Source of the DNA: Methylomicrobium sp051061015
Lineage (GTDB): Bacteria; Pseudomonadota; Gammaproteobacteria; Methylococcales; Methylomonadaceae
DNA length: 64,000 bases
Direction: 5' to 3'
Assembly (NCBI GenBank): GCA_051061015.1
Contig: JBPFEG010000083.1
Location: 1-64,000 of the forward strand
Part shown: positions 44,211 to 53,254 of the stretch, piece by piece
Position numbering within the stretch: the stretch's first letter is position 1
How the letters are laid out: each line of letters begins with the position of its first letter
The notes under the pieces: model-generated
Database searches by the model: none
What the model was told of the DNA's origin: nothing
What the model saw: only the letters and a program-made list of their open reading frames with translations
Program-made: the position numbers and the translations under genes

Positions 44211-44951
44211 TTAGGGTTTCTGGCTTTTCTTATGACCTTGCGACATTCTCAGAATGCCCCGCAAAATATCGACTTCTTTAGTGTCGAGTTCGATCCGGTT
44301 ATAGATCCGGCGCAACCGGCGCATGATCGATGTCGATTTATCGGCCTGGGTAAAATCGATATCGATCAGCGCTTCGCGCAGATGATCATAAAAAGACTCC
44401 ATCTGTTCCGCGGTCGCCAGGGGGCATTCCCCCCGATCACCGATCGCTTTGCGTTCGTGATGGCCGGCCGCGATAAAGAGTTCGTAGCAGATCACCTGCA
44501 CAGCCGCGGCCAGGTTCAGCGAACTGAAAGCCGGATTGCAGGGAATGTGCAGCAAATAGCGGCACATGTCGAGTTCCTCGTTGGTCAGTCCTGAATGTTC
44601 GCGGCCGAACACGATCGCGATCTTGTCGCCCGGGTATTTGGTAAAGATTTCGGACGCGCATTGCCTTGGTGTCAGGTCAGGCCAGCTGATCGTGCGTGAA
44701 CGGGCGCTGGCGCCGAACACGACCTGACAGTCGGCTATCGCCTCGCGCAAGGTATCGCAGACCATCGCCCTGGCCAGGATATCGTCCGCGCCGGAGGCGC
44801 GCGAGGTCGCATCCGCGCTCGGGAAAATTTTCGGTGCGACCAGCCTGAGGTTGGCCATCTGCATGTTTTTCATTGCACGGGCAACTGCGCCGATATTGCC
44901 AGGGTGCGTGGTTCCGACCAGAACGATATTAATGTGGGACAGCAACGCCAT
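44211..44951 (-). CDS. trmJ: tRNA (cytidine/uridine-2'-O-) methyltransferase TrmJ
   Basis: The 246-residue SPOUT methyltransferase modifies position 32 of tRNA. The N-terminal knot contains VGTTHPGNIGAVARAMKNM, then VFGREHSGLTNEEL and the SLNLAAAVQV motif 3. The C-terminal helical extension (about 165-246) is typical of TrmJ. It is divergent from suhB and upstream of cysE-iscR, as in many gammaproteobacteria. Confidence 0.94.
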   Translation of the reverse strand: MALLSHINIVLVGTTHPGNIGAVARAMKNMQMANLRLVAPKIFPSADATSRASGADDILARAMVCDTLREAIADCQVVFGASARSRTISWPDLTPRQCASEIFTKYPGDKIAIVFGREHSGLTNEELDMCRYLLHIPCNPAFSSLNLAAAVQVICYELFIAAGHHERKAIGDRGECPLATAEQMESFYDHLREALIDIDFTQADKSTSIMRRLRRIYNRIELDTKEVDILRGILRMSQGHKKSQKP

Positions 44952-45034
44952 GCCTCCTCATTCAAAAAAGCCTCAAGTTTATCAAAAGATTTGGTATCCT
45001 ATAATGATTTATCTGCACATTTTCAATTCAGCCT

Positions 45035-45829
45035 ATGCAACCGATGCTCAACATTGCCGTTCGCGCCGCCAGAAGCGCGGGCGACCTGATTTTGCGCTCG
45101 ACCGACGCCCTCGGTCATCTTCAAGTCGATCAAAAAGGTAAAAATGATTACGCCAGCGAAGTTGATCGCAAGGCAGAACGCGAAATCATCAATATCATTC
45201 GCGCTGCGTATCCCGATCATGCGATCCTGGCCGAAGAAAGCGGCCTGCATCACGGTAACGATTTTGTCTGGGTGATTGATCCTTTGGACGGCACCACCAA
45301 TTTTCTGCATGGTTTTCCGCAGTTTGCGGTTTCGATTGCTTTAAAACACAAAGGCAAGCTCGAAGTCGGCGTGATATACGATCCGCTCCGCGACGAGTTG
45401 TTTACCGCCAGGCGCGGTGGCGGCGCGATGCTGAATAACCGGCGGATTCGCGTGACCAAGCAAAGCGCGTTGAAAGGGGCGCTGATCGGCACCGGTTTTC
45501 CGTTCAAGACCAATCAGCATCTGGACGCCTATGTGAGCATGTTTAAAGCAATCACGACCGACTCCGCCGGTATTCGCCGGGCTGGCTCCGCGGCCCTCGA
45601 TCTGGCCTATGTGGCAGCGGGCCGCCTGGACGGATTCTGGGAGATTGGGCTGATGGAATGGGATATGGCGGCGGGGATTCTGTTAATCAAGGAAGCCGGC
45701 GGCGTCGCGACCGATTTTTCTTTTAATGACAACTATCTCGAAAACGGCAACTTGATCGTCGGCAATCCGAAAATGCATCAGATCATGTACAAGCTGATTG
45801 AACCGCATGTGACGGAGAGTTTGCGATAG
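45035..45829 (+). CDS. suhB: Inositol-1-monophosphatase family protein SuhB
   Basis: The 264-residue protein carries the metal-binding signatures of the family: EES near residue 68, WVIDPLDGTTNFLHG (about 84-98) and WDMAAGILL near 208. In E. coli SuhB is chiefly an rRNA antitermination factor and also an inositol phosphatase. A strong terminator follows. Confidence 0.93.
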   Translation: MQPMLNIAVRAARSAGDLILRSTDALGHLQVDQKGKNDYASEVDRKAEREIINIIRAAYPDHAILAEESGLHHGNDFVWVIDPLDGTTNFLHGFPQFAVSIALKHKGKLEVGVIYDPLRDELFTARRGGGAMLNNRRIRVTKQSALKGALIGTGFPFKTNQHLDAYVSMFKAITTDSAGIRRAGSAALDLAYVAAGRLDGFWEIGLMEWDMAAGILLIKEAGGVATDFSFNDNYLENGNLIVGNPKMHQIMYKLIEPHVTESLR

Positions 45830-45859
45830 GAAACTATTGGTTTCTCTTCCAATGAACAA

Positions 45860-45887
45860 AGGGGCGGTAATATCCGCCCCTTTTTTT
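45860..45887 (+). terminator. Terminator of suhB
   Basis: AGGGGCGG/CCGCCCC stem (45860-45867 with 45874-45880), 6-base loop, and seven T residues. Confidence 0.9.
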
Positions 45888-45917
45888 GCTAATTTCCCAG
45901 ATTTTTGAGTTAAGGGT

Positions 45918-46406
45918 TCAAGGGCAGCCGGCGGGAATAGCAGGGGTGGCCGTATCGACCAACTTGAATGTCCATTTGCATTGAGTAACTTCAACACCTT
46001 TGTCGGTATAGATCGATGCGCCGGTCAATGATCCCTTGCCTTTACTTGGGATTGTGCTCACGTTCAGGTCGGCGATTTCCGAAAAGCCGGTGGTAATATC
46101 CGATTTTGTCACACAATCCGCGATTGCTGCGTGTCCTTTGGTGTCGGGCCTACTAATTCGGTTAGTTACGAAACCGGAAAAGTTGGAAGCTAATACCCCC
46201 TGATCGAACCACTGAACGAATACTTTATTGCCGTTGGTCTGGCTGATTTTCAGGCTCTGGTTGTTCTGCACAAAGGTAAACTTTTCGCCGTCGAAGCCGG
46301 TGCAAGTGAATTTGCCGGCCCAGGTTCCCGTCAGGTTAACCGCTCCGGCAGAGGGCGAAATGAACATAATAATCAGCGATAAAATCGTAAAGCGCGTGAA
46401 TGTCAT
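45918..46406 (-). CDS. Secreted protein of unknown function (162 aa)
   Basis: I do not recognise a family. A signal peptide (cleavage near 22, PSAGA) is followed by a beta-rich body opening NLTGTWAGKFTCTGFDG, reminiscent of small lipocalin-like or calycin folds. Four cysteines remain in the mature part (in FTCTG, IADCV, TQCKW and the C-terminal GCP), enough for two disulfides. It is divergent from corA across a 387-base gap with an inverted repeat, so shared control is possible. Its own terminator is not clear. Confidence 0.65.
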   Translation of the reverse strand: MTFTRFTILSLIIMFISPSAGAVNLTGTWAGKFTCTGFDGEKFTFVQNNQSLKISQTNGNKVFVQWFDQGVLASNFSGFVTNRISRPDTKGHAAIADCVTKSDITTGFSEIADLNVSTIPSKGKGSLTGASIYTDKGVEVTQCKWTFKLVDTATPAIPAGCP

Positions 46407-46793
46407 AGAGCCTCCTCAAAATAGAAATTTAGTGGTTTCGGTTTCCCCCAATGTCATGCTAACGGTAACGCTGTCAAGAGTCAACTAACCTAGAGAAAAG
46501 CTGATTATTTAGTTTTGTAAGGCAGGTTTTTTTATTTTATCAGTAGTTTACTCAAGCACAAGGTAAGGCATTTCACACAGGTCACTATGTGAGATGCCTC
46601 ATTGATTAAATTCCTTATCAACTATATGGTTGAAAATATTAGAAAATTATTATGGCATAATATCTGCTTAATGTATCCCTGCATGGCACTGTTTAAGTGT
46701 TGTGATTGACTTCAACTTTCACAATTTCCGGATCAGGCGACGGCGCATCCGGGAACCGCGCGGTAACGGTTTGATTCATTTTTAGGGATACCT
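46407..46793. promoter_or_regulatory. Divergent control region upstream of corA
   Basis: This 387-base AT-rich gap holds an imperfect 12-base inverted repeat (AGGCATTTCACA at 46566-46577, TGTGAGATGCCT at 46588-46599, 10 bases apart). It also holds a TTGAAA (46630-46635) with CATAAT (46656-46661) at a long 20-base spacing, and a second inverted repeat CCGGAT/ATCCGG (46728-46733, 46747-46752) in the likely corA leader. The first repeat could be an operator or a hairpin. AGGGA lies just before the corA start. Confidence 0.5.
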
Positions 46794-47525
46794 ATGAGAT
46801 ACAACAATAAATTTAAAAGTTTGGCATTGATTTCAATGGCTGCAGGCCTGTTTTTCGCCAATCCTCTCCAAGCGGCTACAGCTTTAAATACTTCCGCCAC
46901 TTTTTTCTTTGACAAAAACAATACCTCAGCGGACATGACTGTCCGTGCCTATTCCTGGTACAACCTCAGTATGGGCTATCTGGGCTGGACGCATCACTCG
47001 AATTGGGGGTTCGTCAAGCTGAAGAAAGGCAAGCCGGTCACCATTGCTCTGACTACGAAAGTAAGCGGGTTGCACCCGGCAATCACGGTATGGTACCGGG
47101 CGGGAGCCACTAATCCGAAGATGCTTCCTTACATGAACGGCCACAAGTACAAACAGTTCGGCGATATTTACGAGCCGAACGCCGAGGCTACCGATCAGGA
47201 GAACAATCCAGTCAAGGTCGGCAACATCATCATGAAGTTTATCACCAACGGGTTTGACCGCGACGGAATGAGCGATACTGATAACAATACGCTCTTACCG
47301 GACGCTCTGCCGGCTGAGTACGACCAGTCTCAGTTGTACCGGGTGATGGACGGTGTTCCAGGAACGCTGACGATTACCTTTACCCCTCCTGAAAACGGCT
47401 GGTACCAATTCGTCGTTGGGGCGCTCAATCCGGATATCGATTCGACGGCCTACGAATCCGGCCCAGGTTCCGGTGCCGGTCCCGCGACTGCGCATACTGT
47501 CCATGTAGCAGTCAGTATCCCGTAA
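46794..47525 (+). CDS. corA: CorA/MopE-type copper-repressible surface protein
   Basis: The 243-residue precursor has a signal peptide (cleavage near 27, NPLQA). Its body resembles CorA of Methylomicrobium album and the copper-binding core of MopE of Methylococcus capsulatus. There, a Trp oxidised to kynurenine and two His bind copper. Here the Trp65-Thr-His67 motif (GWTHHSNWGF) fits the Trp-x-His pair, and His234 and His237 near the C-terminus are candidates for the second His. These proteins appear at the cell surface when copper is scarce. The next gene is a di-haem peroxidase, as in M. album corA-corB. This CorA is unrelated to the magnesium transporter of the same name. Confidence 0.8.
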   Translation: MRYNNKFKSLALISMAAGLFFANPLQAATALNTSATFFFDKNNTSADMTVRAYSWYNLSMGYLGWTHHSNWGFVKLKKGKPVTIALTTKVSGLHPAITVWYRAGATNPKMLPYMNGHKYKQFGDIYEPNAEATDQENNPVKVGNIIMKFITNGFDRDGMSDTDNNTLLPDALPAEYDQSQLYRVMDGVPGTLTITFTPPENGWYQFVVGALNPDIDSTAYESGPGSGAGPATAHTVHVAVSIP

Positions 47526-47557
47526 TCGAGATTGTAAAAAAGATTACCTTGTCACAG

Positions 47558-47587
47558 GGAGGCGGCCGAGAGGTTTCCTCCTTTTTT
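47558..47587 (+). terminator. Hairpin with T-run between corA and corB
   Basis: GGAGG (47558-47562) can pair with CCTCC (47577-47581), followed by six T residues. The stem is short, so partial termination that keeps corB below corA is the likely effect. Confidence 0.5.
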
Positions 47588-47601
47588 ATTTTGGAATAAT
47601 C

Positions 47602-49731
47602 ATGTTCTGTTTCATCCAAAAAGTTTTATCCGGTATTGCCCCTCGTGTTTATGCGTTAATTCTGCTATGTGCCGTAGCCGATGCCGTATTTGCCCATGGC
47701 GCACTATCCGATCAGGTACTGAGAGGCTTTAAAGTCCCGGAGACGCCTAAGTTGGTAGGGAAGTCGGCAATCGTCGTCGATCAACAGGCCGCCGTGCAGC
47801 TCGGCAAGGCCCTCTTTTGGGACGGAAACGTCGGCAGCAACGGAACCGCATGCGCTTCGTGCCATTTTCATGCCGGAGCGGACATTCGCCATATCAACCA
47901 GTTGAATCCCGGCCAAGCGCACACAGCCAACGCCGACAGCACCGCGAAAACTTTCGAATTGCCATCGGGCAATGTCGCCGGGCCGAACTATGAATTGAAA
48001 GCCGGCGACTTTCCGTTTTTCCGCTTTGCGGATGTGAACGACATCAATACGCTGACGGCATCGACCGACGACGTGGTCGGTTCTTCCGGAGAGCCTACGC
48101 AGCAATTTGTGGCGGTCAATGCGACGGGTGTTAATAATGATCAATGCAATTCCGAGTTGAGCGCGGTCTTCCATGCGGGTGGTCTGAATACTCGCCAAGC
48201 CACTAATCGCAACGCGCCGACAGTGATCAACGCCGCTTTCAACTTCCGCAATTTTTGGGACGGCCGCGCCAACAATGTTTTCAACGGCCAATCGCCGTTC
48301 GGATTGCGGGATACGGGCGCCAAAATCTGGCTGGCGAAAGGCGAGAAAAAGGTTAAAGCCGTGCCGTTGGCATTGGAAAATGCCTCATTGGCTTCTCAGG
48401 CCGTAGCGCCCCCCACCAACATGGTGGAAATGTCATGCCAAGGACGGACATTCGCCGACATCGGCCGAAAATTGCTGCAGCGCAGGGCTCTGGAGTCGCA
48501 GGAAGTGCATCTCGAAGACAGCGTGCTTGCCGGGTTGCGCGATCCGTCCGGCACCGGTTTGACGTTAACCTACGCCGAGTTGATCAAAAAGGCGTTTAAC
48601 AAGAAATATTGGAAGAGCGACGCTACCATCGAGTTGGTTAAGGATTCGGGGCAATTCTATTCGCAAATGGAAGCTAATTTTGCGATGTTCTTCGGTTTGG
48701 CTATCCAACAATACGAGAATACATTGATTTCCGACGATGCGCTGTTCGACCAGCCCATAAATGACGCGACCGGTTTTCCGGATGGTTTTACCGAAGAACA
48801 AAAACGTGGATTTCGGGTTTTTAACGATGCGCATTGCAACAATTGTCATACCGGGCCCACGTTTTCGTCGGCGGCAAGTCCGCAAATTTTCTTGAACACC
48901 GCTAAGAAACCCAGATACCTCAAGCTGGTGAATCGCGACGTGTTGGGTGAGCAAGCTGACGGTTTCGATACCGACAGCAGTTTGTTCGATATCGGTTTCG
49001 CCATTACTAGCGTTGCGCCGACTGCTTACGACATCGGTCTGGCCGGAACTGACCCGTTCGGCAACCCGCTCTCGTTCGTCAAACAATATATCAACGTTCT
49101 CACCGGTAATGCCAAAAAAATGCTCGATCCGGTCATTGTAGCCCCTTGCGACATGGTTGATCCGTTCACGGAGGATTATCTGTCCGGCGAGCTGATCAAT
49201 GATAAACTGAGCAAAAGCGTTTGCAAGGGCGCTGGAAAGAAACAAGCTAAAATTCCTGCCCCTGAAATCGTTGCTGCGGAACTGGCAAAATCCGGTGAAG
49301 GCCGGCTTTCCGACGGAGTCGGTGCCGCGTTTAAAATTCCGACGCTGCGTAATGTGGAACTGACAGGGCCGTACATGCACAACGGAGGAATGAAGTCGCT
49401 GGAAGAGGTAGTCGAATTTTATAATCGCGGTGGAAATCTGACTAATCCGCGCCATTCGACAACACTGGTGTTCTTCCAGGGTATGTCAGAGCAGGATAAG
49501 TCCGATCTGGTGGCCTTTCTGAAAACTTTGACCGACGAACGTGTACGCTGGGAGCGAGCGCCCTTCGACCACCCTGAGCTAGTGGTGCCGCATGGGCACG
49601 AAGCGGGCATAAATCCATTGGAGATTAATCTGGCCAAAGATCGCTATCTGCATGTTTCGGCGGTCGGCAGCAAGGGCCGTACCGCCGAGCAGGGGCCGTT
49701 AACGTCCTTCGACAGTTATCTCGAGCCTTGA
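47602..49731 (+). CDS. corB: Di-haem MauG/cytochrome c peroxidase family protein (CorB/SACCP-like)
   Basis: The 709-residue precursor has a signal peptide (cleavage near 31) and two haem-c motifs: C84-ASCH in FWDGNVGSNGTACASCHFH and C412-NNCH. It is about twice the length of ordinary bacterial cytochrome c peroxidases, with a long middle segment between the motifs. Family landmarks include NFRNFWDGRA, KIPTLRNVELTGPYMHNGG and LVAFLKTL. Its position directly behind corA matches CorB of M. album and the surface cytochrome c peroxidase SACCP beside mopE. By analogy with MauG, it may oxidise the Trp of CorA to kynurenine; that is inference. Confidence 0.85.
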   Translation: MFCFIQKVLSGIAPRVYALILLCAVADAVFAHGALSDQVLRGFKVPETPKLVGKSAIVVDQQAAVQLGKALFWDGNVGSNGTACASCHFHAGADIRHINQLNPGQAHTANADSTAKTFELPSGNVAGPNYELKAGDFPFFRFADVNDINTLTASTDDVVGSSGEPTQQFVAVNATGVNNDQCNSELSAVFHAGGLNTRQATNRNAPTVINAAFNFRNFWDGRANNVFNGQSPFGLRDTGAKIWLAKGEKKVKAVPLALENASLASQAVAPPTNMVEMSCQGRTFADIGRKLLQRRALESQEVHLEDSVLAGLRDPSGTGLTLTYAELIKKAFNKKYWKSDATIELVKDSGQFYSQMEANFAMFFGLAIQQYENTLISDDALFDQPINDATGFPDGFTEEQKRGFRVFNDAHCNNCHTGPTFSSAASPQIFLNTAKKPRYLKLVNRDVLGEQADGFDTDSSLFDIGFAITSVAPTAYDIGLAGTDPFGNPLSFVKQYINVLTGNAKKMLDPVIVAPCDMVDPFTEDYLSGELINDKLSKSVCKGAGKKQAKIPAPEIVAAELAKSGEGRLSDGVGAAFKIPTLRNVELTGPYMHNGGMKSLEEVVEFYNRGGNLTNPRHSTTLVFFQGMSEQDKSDLVAFLKTLTDERVRWERAPFDHPELVVPHGHEAGINPLEINLAKDRYLHVSAVGSKGRTAEQGPLTSFDSYLEP

Positions 49732-49758
49732 GCAAACTGCTGTCAGGTATAACCGTTT

Positions 49759-49795
49759 ATACCGGCAACCCGATAGTCTTTCGGATTGCCGGTAT
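49759..49795. terminator. Hairpin between convergent corB and metG
   Basis: ATACCGGCAA (49759-49768) pairs with TTGCCGGTAT (49786-49795), extended inwards by CCGA/TCGG with one mismatch. There is no T-run directly after it, so it may act in both directions only weakly. Confidence 0.5.
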
Positions 49796-49810
49796 GGCGG
49801 AGTTTTTAGC

Positions 49811-51832
49811 TTATTTTACCCGCATGCCCGGCTGCGCGCCCGCATCCGGACTCAATACCCACAGATCTTTCCCTCCTGGCCCCGCGGCCAGCACCATCCC
49901 TTCCGAAACACCGAAGCGCATTTTTCTCGGCGCGAGGTTTGCGACCACGACGGTCAGCTTGCCTTCCAGGTCTGCTGGCGCATAGGCCGATTTGATCCCG
50001 GCGAAGATGTTGCGGGTCTCGTCGCCGATATCGACGGTCAATTGCAGCAGTTTATCTGAGCCCTCGACGTGACTGGCTTTCAGGATTTTCGCGATGCGCA
50101 GGTCGACCTTCGCGAAATCCTCGTATTCGATTGTCGCGGCGATCGGCTCGCAGGTTTTTGCCTTCAACGGGCTTGGTGTTTTTTCGAGATTTTCTTTCGA
50201 AGCCTCGATGATTGCGGCGATTTTGTCGGCTTCGACCCGGGTCATCAACGGCTTGAATGGATTGATCGCATGATCGAGCAAGGGACCTGCCAGATTCGGC
50301 CACGGCTGCGGGCCGATATTCAAAAATTCTTCGGCATTGGCCGCCAGCACGGGCAGCACCGGACGCAGATAGACGACGAGCAGGCGGAACAGGTTCACGC
50401 CCATCGAGCAGACCGCATGCAGTTCCTTGACCCTGCCTTCTTCCTTTGCGATCACCCAGGGTTTTTTCTCGTCGATATACTGGTTCGCCTTGTCCGCGAG
50501 TGCCATGATCTCGCGCATCGCCTTGCCGAACTCGCGCGTTTCATAGTGATTCGCGATCGCTTCGTTCGCATCGATAAAGTCCTGCCACAGCACGGGCTCG
50601 GCGCACTGCAAGGCAAGTTTGCCTTCGAAGCGCTTCGTGATGAAGCCTGCACAGCGGCTTGCGATATTGACGACCTTGCCGACCAGATCGGAATTCACGC
50701 GCTGAGTAAAATCGTCGAAATTCAGGTCGATGTCGTCGACGCCGGCGCTTAATTTCGCGGCGAAATAGTAGCGCAGGTATTCGGGGTTCAAATGATCCAG
50801 ATAAGTGCGTGCGGTGATGAAAGTACCGCGCGATTTTGACATCTTCTCGCCGTTCACGGTCAAAAAGCCGTGCGCGAAGATTGCGCTGGGGGTTCTGAGC
50901 TGCGATCCGTGCAACATCGCCGGCCAGAACAGCGCGTGGAAATAGATGATGTCCTTGCCGATGAAATGGTACAGTTCCGCATCGCTGTCTTCGGCCCAGA
51001 ATTCCTCGAAGTTGATGCCCCGGTTGTCGCACAGGTGCTTGAAGCTTGCCATGTAACCGATCGGCGCGTCGAGCCAGACGTAGAAATATTTGCCGGGCGC
51101 ATCCGGAATTTCGAAGCCGAAATACGGGGCATCGCGCGAAATATCCCATTCCTGCAGGCCGCCTTCGAGCCATTCGGCCATCTTGTTGCGGACTTCCGGC
51201 TGCAGGTGGTCGCCGTCATTAATCCAGTCACCGAGCATTCCTTCGAAATCGTTCAGATTGAAGAAGTAGTGGACCGACTCCTTTTCGATCGGCTTGGCGC
51301 CGGAGATCGCCGATACCGCGTTTTTCAATTCGGTCGGGGAGTAGGTCGCGCCGCAGGCTTCGCAGTTGTCGCCGTATTGATCGGGAGTGCCGCATTTCGG
51401 GCAGTCGCCCTTGATGAAGCGGTCCGGCAGAAACATGTTTTTGACCGGGTCATAAGCCTGGGTGATCGTACGCGAACTGATATGGCCGGCGTCCTTCAGA
51501 CGCTGGTAAATCAGCACGGAAAAAGTGCGGTTTTCCTCGGAATGGGTGCTGTGATAACTGTCGAACGCAACGCCGAATTCGGTGAAATCGGCCAAGTGCT
51601 CCTTGCCGACCCGTGCGATCAGCTCTTCGGGCGTAATGCCCTCCTTGTCCGCGCGCAGCATGATCGGCGTGCCGTGGGTGTCGTCCGCGCAGACGTAATA
51701 GCACTGCTGGCCGCGCTGCTTCTGAAAACGTACCCAAATGTCGGTTTGAATGTATTCGACCAGGTGCCCGAGATGGATCGGGCCGTTGGCGTAAGGCAGG
51801 GCGCTGGTAACGAGTATTTTTCTATCCGACAT
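49811..51832 (-). CDS. metG: Methionyl-tRNA synthetase
   Basis: The 673-residue enzyme charges tRNA-Met. The HIGH motif is HLGH in SALPYANGPIHLGH, the four-cysteine zinc knuckle is CPKCGTPDQYGDNCEACGA, and the KMSKS loop is in GEKMSKSRGTF. The C-terminal 100 residues form an EMAP-type tRNA-binding domain (DFAKVDLRIAKI). The ATG at 51832 is chosen; the frame also allows a TTG two codons upstream. It is divergent from mrp, a common pairing. Confidence 0.96.
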   Translation of the reverse strand: MSDRKILVTSALPYANGPIHLGHLVEYIQTDIWVRFQKQRGQQCYYVCADDTHGTPIMLRADKEGITPEELIARVGKEHLADFTEFGVAFDSYHSTHSEENRTFSVLIYQRLKDAGHISSRTITQAYDPVKNMFLPDRFIKGDCPKCGTPDQYGDNCEACGATYSPTELKNAVSAISGAKPIEKESVHYFFNLNDFEGMLGDWINDGDHLQPEVRNKMAEWLEGGLQEWDISRDAPYFGFEIPDAPGKYFYVWLDAPIGYMASFKHLCDNRGINFEEFWAEDSDAELYHFIGKDIIYFHALFWPAMLHGSQLRTPSAIFAHGFLTVNGEKMSKSRGTFITARTYLDHLNPEYLRYYFAAKLSAGVDDIDLNFDDFTQRVNSDLVGKVVNIASRCAGFITKRFEGKLALQCAEPVLWQDFIDANEAIANHYETREFGKAMREIMALADKANQYIDEKKPWVIAKEEGRVKELHAVCSMGVNLFRLLVVYLRPVLPVLAANAEEFLNIGPQPWPNLAGPLLDHAINPFKPLMTRVEADKIAAIIEASKENLEKTPSPLKAKTCEPIAATIEYEDFAKVDLRIAKILKASHVEGSDKLLQLTVDIGDETRNIFAGIKSAYAPADLEGKLTVVVANLAPRKMRFGVSEGMVLAAGPGGKDLWVLSPDAGAQPGMRVK

Positions 51833-52011
51833 GGTCAATTACAGGTGAATACGAAGACAAACAAGTTTGGTATTATCGCATAAATTACGCGCGTCTTTCG
51901 AATATGGAAGCGCGTCTTAGAAGTAGTGTAAAATGATTTATATTCCGAGTGATTTAATAGGTTATTGCCTGAAAATTGCCTCGCTTTCTCATTCATTATC
52001 CGGAACGAAAA

Positions 52012-53103
52012 ATGGCTAGCCTCGAAAAAATTGATGTCGAAAACCGCCTGAAGAACTTTATTGACCCGAATCACGGCCTGGATCTGGTTGAAGCCAAATC
52101 GGTTAAATCGATCACGATCGATGGCGCCGATGTCGCGGTCAAACTGGAGTTGGGATATCCGGCTAAAACGGTTGTGCCGGAGTTGAAGGCGGCGGTCGAG
52201 GAACATCTGAAGGCGCTGCCGGGCATTGGGTCGATCAATGTCGAAATCGATGTCAAGATCATCGCGCATGCGGTGCAGCAGACCCTGAAACCGCACAGCC
52301 AGGTCAAAAATATCATTGCGATCGCCTCGGGCAAGGGCGGCGTCGGAAAATCGACGACTGCGGTCAATCTGGCGCTGGCGCTGGCCGCGGAAGGCGCAAA
52401 TGTCGGGATTCTCGATGCGGACATCTACGGGCCAAGCATTCCGACCATGTTAGGGATTTCGGGCTATCCGGTCAGCCACGATAACAAGACGATGCAGCCG
52501 AAGATTTCCTACGGCGTCCAGACGATGTCGATCGGCTACCTGATCGATGCGGGCCAGCCGATGATCTGGCGCGGGCCGATGGCGACGAATGCGCTGCAGC
52601 AACTGCTCAGGGATACCGCCTGGGATCATCTGGATTACCTGATCGTCGACCTGCCGCCCGGCACCGGCGACATCCAATTAACCTTGGCGCAGCAGATTCC
52701 GGTCAGCGGTGCAGTCATCGTGACCACGCCGCAGGACATCGCGCTGATCGACGCACAGCGCGGCCTCGGCATGTTCGAGAAAGTGAATGTACCGGTACTC
52801 GGTATCGTCGAGAATATGAGCGTGCATATTTGCAGCCAGTGCGGCCATGCGGAGGCGATTTTCGGCGAAGGCGGCGGCGCGCTGATGGCCGAAACCAACC
52901 ATGTCGATTTTCTGGGCTCGCTGCCGCTGGACATCCATATCCGCCAGTTCGCCGATTCGGGCCGGCCGACCGTCGTCGCCGACCCTGACGGACGCGCAGC
53001 CGCGATTTACCGTGAGATTGCCCGTAAAATGGCGGCGAGACTGGCATTGAAGGCGAAGGATTTCAGCGCGCGGTTCCCGAATATTGTGATCCAGAATACC
53101 TGA
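52012..53103 (+). CDS. mrp: Mrp/ApbC Fe-S cluster carrier ATPase
   Basis: The 363-residue P-loop protein carries Fe-S clusters to apoproteins. It has an N-terminal MIP18/DUF59-like domain (about 5-80), a deviant Walker A SGKGGVGKST, a LIVDLPPGTGD switch, and a cluster-binding CSQC near the C-terminus. The ATG at 52012 gives a length near that of E. coli Mrp; the frame also extends 12 codons upstream to a TTG. It is divergent from metG. Confidence 0.93.
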   Translation: MASLEKIDVENRLKNFIDPNHGLDLVEAKSVKSITIDGADVAVKLELGYPAKTVVPELKAAVEEHLKALPGIGSINVEIDVKIIAHAVQQTLKPHSQVKNIIAIASGKGGVGKSTTAVNLALALAAEGANVGILDADIYGPSIPTMLGISGYPVSHDNKTMQPKISYGVQTMSIGYLIDAGQPMIWRGPMATNALQQLLRDTAWDHLDYLIVDLPPGTGDIQLTLAQQIPVSGAVIVTTPQDIALIDAQRGLGMFEKVNVPVLGIVENMSVHICSQCGHAEAIFGEGGGALMAETNHVDFLGSLPLDIHIRQFADSGRPTVVADPDGRAAAIYREIARKMAARLALKAKDFSARFPNIVIQNT

Positions 53104-53176
53104 ATAATCCGGGACGGAGTCAGGTTCGAAACGGCTTAGCGGTTGTTGTCGGGCATGAAGGATGGATTTTTGCATA

Positions 53177-53209
53177 AAAAAGCCGCGCCCGAAGAAGGCG
53201 CGGCTTTTT
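53177..53209. terminator. Bidirectional terminator between mrp and rpiA
   Basis: AAAAAGCCGCGCC (53177-53189) pairs perfectly with GGCGCGGCTTTTT (53197-53209), giving a T-run on both strands for the two convergent genes. Confidence 0.9.
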
Positions 53210-53254
53210 ATTGCAGAGCAGTAACCGAAAGCCGTGCGTGCCGGCTATTCGGGA

